A stretch of 64,000 bases of DNA from Nocardioides sp. YIM 152315. Lineage in GTDB: Bacteria > Actinomycetota > Actinomycetes > Propionibacteriales > Nocardioidaceae. Both the position numbers and the translations under genes were made by a program. This document shows positions 43,595-49,525 of this stretch, in pieces; the first letter of the stretch is position 1; each line of letters opens with the position of its first letter. The notes beneath the pieces were generated by a model that was given only the letters and a program-made list of their open reading frames with translations, was not told the origin of the DNA and searched no databases. The stretch spans positions 1-64,000 of the forward strand of contig NZ_JARGER010000033.1 of the NCBI RefSeq assembly GCF_029210375.1. The letters run 5' to 3'.

Positions 43595-44554
43595 ATGAGA
43601 GCGCGCACGGGTGTGACCCTGCTCGGCCTCGCCGCTGCGGGCGTGGCCGCTGCGGTGGGCTACGCCGTCGTGCAGCAGGTGACGCCGCTCCTGCAGCCCG
43701 ACCAGTGCACCGCCACCGTCGGCGGGCGGACGGTGACGCTCGACGTCGAGCAGGCCGAGAACGCCGCGCTGATCGCCGCGGTCTCGATCCAGCGGGGCAT
43801 GCCGGCGCGCGCCGCGACGATCGCCCTGGCCACGGCGTACCAGGAGTCGAAGCTCTACAACCTCGAGGCCGGCGACCGCGACTCGCTCGGCCTCTTCCAG
43901 CAGCGGCCGTCGCAGGGATGGGGCAGCCGCTCGGAGATCCTCGACCCGTCGTACTCGACCAACGCCTTCTACGACGGGCTGGCGAAGGTCGACGACTACG
44001 AGTCGATGCGGGTCACCGAGGCCGCACAGCTCGTGCAGCGCTCGGCCTTCCCGGAGGCGTACGCCGACCACGAGGCCGACGCCCGCGTGCTCGCCTCGGC
44101 GCTGACCGGCAACTCTCCCCACGCGTTCAGCTGCCGCATCGGCGACGAGCCCGCGGCGGCGTCCGCCCGGCTGAGGGACTCCGGCCTGACGAAGCGCGCC
44201 GACGTCGTACGCCGTGAGGTCGCGGCCGTCTTCGGCGACCCGCCGGTCGGCGGCTTCGCCCCCGGCGGTGTCACGACCGGTCACATGAAGGGCTCGGCCC
44301 ACTACGAGGGCCGGGCCGTCGACGTCTTCGTCCGCCCGGTCAGCGCGGAGAACAAGATCCGGGGCTGGGCGATCGCGCAGTACCTCGTCGCCCAGGCCGA
44401 CCGGCTCGGCGTCCGCACCGTCATCTTCGACGGTCGCATCTGGACCGCCGAGAAGTCCGGCGACGGGTGGCGCCGCTACGACCCGCCCGAGCGCTCCGGG
44501 GACCGCGCGATCCTCGAGCACCGCGACCACGTGCACGTCGACGTCCACGAGTAG
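43595..44554 (+). CDS. Exported protein with lytic-transglycosylase-like and C-terminal peptidase-like regions
   Basis: A 319-residue protein anchored or secreted via an N-terminal hydrophobic segment (7-27). Residues 60-135 look like a transglycosylase-type core (LATAYQESKLYN, Glu84; SLGLFQQRPSQGWG). The C-terminal part has HYEGRAVDVFVRPVS and LEHRDHVHVDV, reminiscent of the His/Asp zinc sites of LAS/M15-type peptidases. A peptidoglycan role is likely. Some databases call such proteins heavy-metal transporters, which the sequence does not support. Direct repeats GCGGATTCCGC at 43553 and 43573 precede it. Confidence 0.75.
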   Translation: MRARTGVTLLGLAAAGVAAAVGYAVVQQVTPLLQPDQCTATVGGRTVTLDVEQAENAALIAAVSIQRGMPARAATIALATAYQESKLYNLEAGDRDSLGLFQQRPSQGWGSRSEILDPSYSTNAFYDGLAKVDDYESMRVTEAAQLVQRSAFPEAYADHEADARVLASALTGNSPHAFSCRIGDEPAAASARLRDSGLTKRADVVRREVAAVFGDPPVGGFAPGGVTTGHMKGSAHYEGRAVDVFVRPVSAENKIRGWAIAQYLVAQADRLGVRTVIFDGRIWTAEKSGDGWRRYDPPERSGDRAILEHRDHVHVDVHE

Positions 44555-44682
44555 CCGATCGCGGCGCGCTGTGGAAGACGCGTGCACGCGCGCCCCGATC
44601 GGCGCATGTTGGAGACGAACTGCTCAGGCTCCGCCGCCGAGCTGCCGATGGAGACGGAGACGACACCTCCTGGAGAACGACG

Positions 44683-44862
44683 ATGTGCACCCACTCACCG
44701 AGCTGCCCCGAGAGCGACGCCACCGACTGCTGCCGCGCACTGGTGGTCGCCGACCACACCGAGCAGGGGTGGTGCCAGCTGTGCAACGGCGTGATCTGGT
44801 TCGACGACGGGCACTACCTGACGCCCGACGGGCACGACCACACGATCGGCCTGAGCGCCTGA
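44683..44862 (+). CDS. DUF5999 small Cys-rich protein
   Basis: A 59-residue protein: MCTHSPSCPESDATDCCRAL, then VVADHTEQGWCQLCNGVIWF and a DDGHYLTPDGH tail. This is the DUF5999 pattern common in actinobacteria. Several Cys and His could bind zinc. GGAG lies 7 nt upstream of the ATG. Function unknown. Its TGA is followed at once by one of the structured ~160-bp repeats. Confidence 0.87.
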   Translation: MCTHSPSCPESDATDCCRALVVADHTEQGWCQLCNGVIWFDDGHYLTPDGHDHTIGLSA

Positions 44863-45022
44863 GCCTGGATCCGCCGATGGCCGCCGTCGCGAGCGTCACC
44901 AGGCGGGTGCGATGGCAAGGCGTCCGTCGCGAAGGCATACCGGGCGTCTTCCGAGCGGCGGCAACGAAGCCAGCGTGCCCGGATGGTGGCGCGCAGCAGG
45001 CGGAGAGCGGTGGATCCAGGCT
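44862..45022. repeat. Structured intergenic repeat, copy B1
   Basis: Arms 44862-44875 (AGCCTGGATCCGCC) and 45009-45022 (GGTGGATCCAGGCT) pair over 13 of 14 bases. The 117-bp core 44885-45001 is identical to copy B2 at 54344-54460 except for one base. The element fills the gap between the convergent DUF5999 and dapC genes. Inner core segments also pair (CACCAGGCGG with CCGGATGGTG), giving a rod-like hairpin. Confidence 0.9.
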
Positions 45023-45027
45023 GACGG

Positions 45028-46176
45028 CTACGACCGGTCGGCGAGCCGCGCGACGGCGGCGTCGACCCGCTCGTCGGTGGCGGTGAAGGCGACCCGGACG
45101 TGGCGGCCGCCGGCCCGGCCGTAGAACTCCCCCGGCGCGACCAGGATGCCGCGCTCGGCGAGCCACGAGACGGTCGCCCAGCAGTCCTCCTCCGCCCCGT
45201 CGACCAGACGGGTCGACCACAGGTAGAGAGACGCCTCGGAGTGGTCGATGCGGAAGCCCGCCGACTCGAGTGCCACGCGCAGCTTCGCGCGCCGGGCGGC
45301 GTACCGGGCGTGCTGCTCGACGACGTGGTCGTCGTCGTCGAGCGCCGCCGCCATCGCGACCTGCTGGGGGCCGGGCATGATCAGCCCGAGGTTCTTGCGC
45401 ACCGCGAGCAGCTCGCCGACCAGCAGCGGGTCGCCGGCGACGAAGGCGCACCGGTAGCCGGCCAGGTTCGAGCGCTTCGACAGCGAGTGCACCGCGAGGA
45501 CGCCCTCGTGGGAGCCACCGCAGACGTCGGGGTGGAGGACCGACGTCGGGGTCGTCTCCCAGGCGCACTCGAGGTAGCACTCGTCGGAGACCAGGATCGT
45601 GCCGCGCTCGCGACACCAGTCGACGACCTTCCTCAGGTGCTCCGGCGGCAGCACCCGGCCGGTCGGGTTCGACGGCGAGTTCAGCCACAGCAACGCCGGC
45701 CGCTGCGGACCGAGCGAGAGCAGCGAGTCGGTCGCCACGCCGCGCGCGCCGGCGAGCGCCGCGCCCACCTCGTACGTCGGGTACGCCAGCTCGGGCCACA
45801 CCACGAGGTCACCGGCGCCGACGCCCAGCTGCGACGGCAGCGCGCCGACGAGCTCCTTGGAGCCGATGGTCGGCAGGACGCCGTCGAGGCCCAGGCCCGT
45901 GACGCCGTGACGCCGGGCGAGCCAGTCGACGCAGGCCCGGCGCGTCGCCTCGGTGCCGATGGTCAGCGGGTAGCCCGGCGAGTCGGCGGCGCCGGCCAGC
46001 GCCGCGCGGACGACCTCCGGCGTGGGGTCGACCGGCGTGCCGATCGAGAGGTCGACGATCCCGTCCGGGTGCGCGGCGGCACGACGCCGGTGCTCGACCA
46101 GCTTGTCCCAGGGGAAGTCCGGGAGCCGCCCGGAGACGCGGGTTTCGAGACGGCGCCGGCGCGCCTCCTCGACCAC
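45028..46176 (-). CDS. dapC: Succinyldiaminopimelate aminotransferase
   Basis: A 382-residue fold-type I PLP aminotransferase. The PLP Lys is in HSLSKRSNLAGYR; NSPSNPTGRVLP and SDECYLECAW are conserved segments; LPDFPWDKL and DLSIGTPVDPTP mark the actinobacterial DapC group. It acts between DapD and DapE. The only reasonable start, GTG 46176, lies inside a 37-bp palindromic repeat that encodes residues 1-12. The next upstream gene, fdxA, ends 5 nt before it, as in the Rv1177-Rv1178 pair. Confidence 0.9.
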   Translation of the reverse strand: MVEEARRRRLETRVSGRLPDFPWDKLVEHRRRAAAHPDGIVDLSIGTPVDPTPEVVRAALAGAADSPGYPLTIGTEATRRACVDWLARRHGVTGLGLDGVLPTIGSKELVGALPSQLGVGAGDLVVWPELAYPTYEVGAALAGARGVATDSLLSLGPQRPALLWLNSPSNPTGRVLPPEHLRKVVDWCRERGTILVSDECYLECAWETTPTSVLHPDVCGGSHEGVLAVHSLSKRSNLAGYRCAFVAGDPLLVGELLAVRKNLGLIMPGPQQVAMAAALDDDDHVVEQHARYAARRAKLRVALESAGFRIDHSEASLYLWSTRLVDGAEEDCWATVSWLAERGILVAPGEFYGRAGGRHVRVAFTATDERVDAAVARLADRS

Positions 46177-46177
46177 C
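46141..46177. repeat. 37-bp palindromic repeat at the dapC start
   Basis: A full-length copy, GGTTTCGAGACGGCGCCGGC followed by GCGCCTCCTCGACCACC. The centre GGCGCCGGCGCGCC is self-complementary. It matches the copy at 49200-49236 at 33 of 37 positions. It overlaps the first 12 codons of dapC, including the GTG start. Confidence 0.88.
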
Positions 46178-46181
46178 GTGC

Positions 46182-46508
46182 TCAGTGGTCCTGGTTCTGC
46201 GGCGGGAGCTCGGCGATCATCGGGTGGTCGTGGTCGATCTCACCCAGCTTGGCCGCGCCGCCGGGCGAGCCGAGGTCGTCGAAGAAGTGGACGTTGGCGT
46301 CGTAGTAGGCCTTCCACTCCTCCGGGGTGTCGTCCTCGTAGAAGATCGCCTCCACCGGGCAGACCGGCTCGCAGGCACCGCAGTCGACGCACTCGTCGGG
46401 GTGGATGTAGAGCATCCGCTTGCCCTCGTAGATGCAGTCGACGGGGCACTCGTCCACGCAGGCCCGGTCCTTCAGGTCGACGCACGGCTGGGAGATGACG
46501 TAGGTCAC
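46182..46508 (-). CDS. fdxA: Seven-iron ferredoxin (3Fe-4S/4Fe-4S)
   Basis: A 108-residue ferredoxin with Cys9, Cys17, Cys21, Cys25 and Cys40, Cys43, Cys46, Cys50 in the seven-iron pattern, plus the C-terminal extension (about 60-108) seen in actinobacterial FdxA/FdxC. It carries electrons to cytoplasmic oxidoreductases such as cytochrome P450s. GTG start with AGGAGG upstream. Its -10 box (TAGGCT, complement of 46548-46553) abuts that of the divergent GNAT gene. Confidence 0.94.
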   Translation of the reverse strand: MTYVISQPCVDLKDRACVDECPVDCIYEGKRMLYIHPDECVDCGACEPVCPVEAIFYEDDTPEEWKAYYDANVHFFDDLGSPGGAAKLGEIDHDHPMIAELPPQNQDH

Positions 46509-46547
46509 CGATTCCTCCTGATACTCACGAGAGCAGGTGCTCGACCA

Positions 46548-46558
46548 CAGCCTAGTAT
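46548..46558. promoter_or_regulatory. Overlapping divergent -10 boxes of fdxA and the GNAT gene
   Basis: AGCCTAGTAT at 46549-46558 contains TAGTAT on the plus strand (46553-46558, 6 nt before GTG 46565) and TAGGCT on the minus strand (46553-46548), which serves fdxA with a leader of about 30 nt. The boxes share one base pair, so the two promoters should exclude each other. Assigned by pattern only. Confidence 0.55.
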
Positions 46559-46564
46559 CCCGGG

Positions 46565-47509
46565 GTGTCCCCGTCGGCAGACCCCCAGTATGTGAGCCAC
46601 TCCCCCGGCCAGCACGGCCTCGGCCCCCACGTCGTGGGCCGGCGCGTGGTGGTGCGCCGACTGGTCCGCGGCGAGACCGGACCCACGGGCGGGCCGGCGC
46701 TCACCGATCTGCTCGGCACCTGCCTGTCGTGGTCCGAGGACGCCTGCGTGGTGCAGCCCGAGTCGGGCGCCGCGGTCACGATCCCGCTCGCCGACATCGT
46801 GTCCGGCAAGCCGGTGCCACCGCGTCCGTCGACCCGCCACCGCGTCTCCGCGGGCGAGGCCCAGCGGCGCGCCCTCGCGCTCTTCCCCGACCTGCGGCCC
46901 GAGCCCCTCGGCGACTGGCTGCTGCGGCACTCCCCCGCGGCGAGCGCCCGCCGCGCCAACTCGGTGCTCGCGATCGGGCCGTCCGGCGTCGCCGACGACT
47001 ACGCGCGGGTCGTCGCGTGGTACGCCGAACGCGGCGCCCGGCCGATCGCGGCCGTGCTGCCGGGCTCCGAGGAGGAGGACCTCTTCCGCGGCCACGGCTG
47101 GGTCGTCGAGAGCGACGACGCCGATACGCTCTTCCAGATCGCCGGGGTGGCGGCCGCGCGGCGGGCGGCGGTTCCGCGACAGGCGCCAGAGCGCCTTCCT
47201 CGACCACCGACGACCTTCGACGAGGACGGCGATCTCGTGACGGTGCGCATCGGCGACCGGGCCAGCGGCGTCGCGGCGTACGCCCAGGACTGGGTGGGCT
47301 TCCGCGGCATCGAGGTCGACCCGGCCCACCGCCGCCAGGGGCTGGGCCTCGCGGTCATGGAGGCGCTGCTGGAGTGGGGCGCTGAGCGCGGTGCGACCAC
47401 GGCGTACCTTCAGGTGCTCGGCGACAACCACGGCGCGATCGCGATGTACGAGCACCTGGGCTTCGGGACCCACCACGCCTACCGCTACCTGGCGCCTAGC
47501 CGCCGGTAG
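46565..47509 (+). CDS. GNAT-family N-acetyltransferase with N-terminal extension
   Basis: A 314-residue protein. The C-terminal GNAT domain (about 225-305) has FRGIEVDPAHRRQGLGLAVM as the acetyl-CoA loop (R/Q-x-x-G-x-G/A) and VLGDNHGAIAMYEHLGF. Residues 1-85 form an SH3-like regulatory region (LTDLLGTCLSW..VVQPESGAAVTIP) seen in actinobacterial fusions. Residues about 203-215 are encoded by a degenerate 37-bp repeat between the two halves. Target of acetylation unknown. Probably leaderless GTG start. Confidence 0.85.
   Translation: MSPSADPQYVSHSPGQHGLGPHVVGRRVVVRRLVRGETGPTGGPALTDLLGTCLSWSEDACVVQPESGAAVTIPLADIVSGKPVPPRPSTRHRVSAGEAQRRALALFPDLRPEPLGDWLLRHSPAASARRANSVLAIGPSGVADDYARVVAWYAERGARPIAAVLPGSEEEDLFRGHGWVVESDDADTLFQIAGVAAARRAAVPRQAPERLPRPPTTFDEDGDLVTVRIGDRASGVAAYAQDWVGFRGIEVDPAHRRQGLGLAVMEALLEWGAERGATTAYLQVLGDNHGAIAMYEHLGFGTHHAYRYLAPSRR
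47171..47208. repeat. Degenerate 37-bp palindromic repeat inside the GNAT gene
   Basis: GTTCCGCGACAGGCGCC followed by AGAGCGCC and TTCCTCGACCACC aligns with the family consensus, with one insertion and several changes at the left end. It lies in the linker before the catalytic domain and keeps the frame open. Confidence 0.7.
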
Positions 47510-47540
47510 CGGCAGGCGCCAGGTTGCGGTAGGCGCCGGC

Positions 47541-47894
47541 TCAGGCGCGGAAGTACTCCTCCCAGATCCAGAGCCCGCTCGGCGTGCCGCTGAACTCGCA
47601 GCGCGCGACGCAGTACCAGCGGTTGCCGGCGGAGTTGTCGCAGTAGCCGCCGAGGCGGAACGTCCGGCCGGCGGCCGCGATGAAGTCGATCGGCGAGCGC
47701 CCGCTCGGGCCGGTGTGCACCGGCGCGCGGTGACGCACGGTGATGTTGCCCGCCGCCTCGCGGCACACGGCCTGGGCCGAGGGACCGGCGGACGGCCCCT
47801 CGGGCGAGGCCGCTCCGGCGCTCGTGGAGCCGGCCGCCAGCAGGCCGCCGGCGCAGGTCAGGACGAACAGGAACGTGAGGACTCGCTGCCCCAT
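47541..47894 (-). CDS. Small secreted protein
   Basis: A 117-residue exported protein: signal peptide MGQRVLTFLFVLTCAGGLLA with cleavage around residue 30, a Pro/Ser-rich linker, then a Cys-containing domain (AVCREAAGNITVRHRAPVHTG; YCDNSAGNRWYCVARC) that resembles a small bacterial SH3-like fold. Four Cys could form two disulfides outside the cell. GGAGG lies 7 nt before ATG 47894. Possible wall-binding role, inferred from the SH3-like look. Convergent with the GNAT gene. Confidence 0.72.
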   Translation of the reverse strand: MGQRVLTFLFVLTCAGGLLAAGSTSAGAASPEGPSAGPSAQAVCREAAGNITVRHRAPVHTGPSGRSPIDFIAAAGRTFRLGGYCDNSAGNRWYCVARCEFSGTPSGLWIWEEYFRA

Positions 47895-48014
47895 GGTGAA
47901 ACCTCCGAGAGTTGGCACCGGCCGCTCGGGCCGGTCGGCGGGCGTCCGATGGCCACGTCCCTGCCTACGTCACCCGGCGCGGCCGGTGCAACCGGAATCG
48001 CGCGGGCGATCTCG

Positions 48015-48044
48015 TTCGCTCCGGCGGCCCGGCGCCGCTACCCT
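48015..48044 (+). promoter_or_regulatory. Probable aspS promoter
   Basis: TTCGCT (48015-48020) and TACCCT (48039-48044) are spaced 18 bp and would start transcription near 48051, just before the T-box leader. They lie in the 320-bp non-coding stretch 47895-48214, whose first 120 bp show nothing else recognisable beyond GC-rich inverted repeats such as GGCCG/CGGCC near 47920-47937. Confidence 0.5.
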
Positions 48045-48050
48045 CGACGA

Positions 48051-48214
48051 CGGCGCCCCGAGGCCTGACAACCCTCCCGCGAGCCGGCGGAGATCCGGGC
48101 ACCCGCGCGTGCGGCGCACCGACGAGAGGTCGACGATCCGTCGACGAAGGTGTGGTGGCACCGCGACGTAGCCCCCGCCCACACCTCCAGGGCTTTCGCC
48201 TACTGGAGGTAACC
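48051..48214 (+). promoter_or_regulatory. Translational T-box riboswitch of aspS (Asp-specific)
   Basis: The T-box core GTGGTGGCACCGCGA is at 48152-48166; its bulge UGGC (48156-48159) complements GCCA, matching the G73 discriminator of tRNA-Asp. A candidate specifier GAC followed by A is at 48067-48069. Stem III is GTCGACG-atc-CGTCGAC (48129-48145). Antisequestrator: AGGTGTGG (48148-48155) with CCACACCT (48179-48186). Sequestrator: ACCTCCAG (48183-48190) with CTGGAGGT (48203-48210), which buries the GGAGG ribosome site. The two helices share 48183-48186 and cannot coexist. No U-tract. Confidence 0.88.
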
Positions 48215-49522
48215 ATGCAACGCACCCTGTGCACCGACCTGCCGCGCGCCACGCCCGGCGAGACCGTCCGGCTCCAGGGCTGGGTCCACCGGCGGCGGGG
48301 ACTGGCCGCCCTCACCTTCCTCGTGGTCCGCGACCGCAGCGGCCTCGCCCAGGTCGTGGTGAGGGGCGGGGCCGACATCCCGCCCGAGGAGACGACCGTC
48401 GAGGTGGTCGGCACGGCGACCGCGAACGCCCAGGCGCCGGGCGGCGTCGAGGTGACCGACCCGGTCATCACGCCGCTCACCGAGCCGGCCGCGACCCCGC
48501 CGGTCGAGCTCTGGCGTCCGGCGATGAACGCCGGTCTGCCGACCCTGCTCGACCACGCCCCCGTCACCTGGCGGCACCCCGCGCAGCGCGCCCGCTGGGA
48601 GCTCGCGGCCGCGTCGGTGCGGGGCTTCCGCGCGACGCTGGACGCGGCCGGGTTCACCGAGGTCCAGACGCCGAAGCTCGTGGCCTCGGCCACCGAGTCG
48701 GGCGCGAACGTGTTCGAGGTCGACTACTTCGGCAGTCCGGCGTACCTGGCCCAGAGCCCGCAGTTCCACAAGCAGCAGCTGGTCGGGGTCTTCGAGCGGG
48801 TCTACGAGGTCGGCCCGGTCTTCCGGGCCGAGCCGCACGACACGGTGCGGCACCTCGCGGAGTACGTGTCGCTCGACGTCGAGCTGGGCTTCATCGACGA
48901 CCACCGCGACGTGCTGCGGGTGCTACGAGAGGTGGTCGCCGGCATGGTCGCGGCCATCCACGAGCACGCACCGGAGGCAGTGGCGCGCGCCGGGGCGCAG
49001 GTGCCGGTCGTGCCCGAGGAGATCCCGGTGATCCACTTCCGCGACGCCCTCGTCCTGGTCGGCGCGCCCGAGGACGAGCCCGACCTCGCACCCGAGCACG
49101 AGCGCGCGCTCGGGGCGTGGGCGCTCGAGGAGCACGGCAGCGACTTCGTCGCGGTCGAGGGCTACCCGATGGCGAAGCGGCCGTTCTACACCCACCCGTG
49201 GTCTCGAGAAGGCGCTGGCGCGCCTCTTCGACCACCGGTTCGGTCGCGCTGGAGCAACAGCTTCGACCTGCTCTTCCGGGGGCTCGAGCTGGTCACCGGC
49301 GGGCAGCGCCTGCACCGACCCTCGGCGTACGACGAGGCGATCCGGGCGCGCGGCGAGGACCCGGCCGCGTACGCGCCGTACCTCCAGGCGTTCGCGCACG
49401 GCATGCCGCCCCACGGCGGGTTCGCGATCGGCCTGGAGCGGTGGGCCGCGCGCCTCGCCGGTGTCGCGAACGTCCGCGAGGTCACGCTCTTCCCGCGCGA
49501 CCTCCACCGGCTCACGCCGTGA
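48215..49522 (+). CDS. aspS: Aspartate--tRNA ligase, archaeal/eukaryotic (AspRS2) type
   Basis: A 435-residue class IIb synthetase lacking the bacterial GAD insertion. N-terminal OB fold (VRLQGWVHRRRGLAALTFLV), motif 2 (VGPVFRAEPHDTVRHLAEY) and motif 3 (GGFAIGLERWAARLAG) are clear. The archaeal type often also charges tRNA-Asn, feeding the amidotransferase route; this is not decided by sequence here. Residues about 329-341, between FYTHP and SNSFDLLFRGLEL, are encoded by a 37-bp palindromic repeat. GGAGG 5 nt before ATG 48215 is the switch of the upstream T-box. Confidence 0.92.
   Translation: MQRTLCTDLPRATPGETVRLQGWVHRRRGLAALTFLVVRDRSGLAQVVVRGGADIPPEETTVEVVGTATANAQAPGGVEVTDPVITPLTEPAATPPVELWRPAMNAGLPTLLDHAPVTWRHPAQRARWELAAASVRGFRATLDAAGFTEVQTPKLVASATESGANVFEVDYFGSPAYLAQSPQFHKQQLVGVFERVYEVGPVFRAEPHDTVRHLAEYVSLDVELGFIDDHRDVLRVLREVVAGMVAAIHEHAPEAVARAGAQVPVVPEEIPVIHFRDALVLVGAPEDEPDLAPEHERALGAWALEEHGSDFVAVEGYPMAKRPFYTHPWSREGAGAPLRPPVRSRWSNSFDLLFRGLELVTGGQRLHRPSAYDEAIRARGEDPAAYAPYLQAFAHGMPPHGGFAIGLERWAARLAGVANVREVTLFPRDLHRLTP
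49200..49236. repeat. 37-bp palindromic repeat inside aspS
   Basis: A full-length copy: GGTCTCGAGAAGGCGCTGGC followed by GCGCCTCTTCGACCACC, 33 of 37 identical to the copy at 46141-46177. It is in frame and lengthens a loop just before the SNSFDLL segment. Confidence 0.88.
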
Positions 49523-49525
49523 GCG

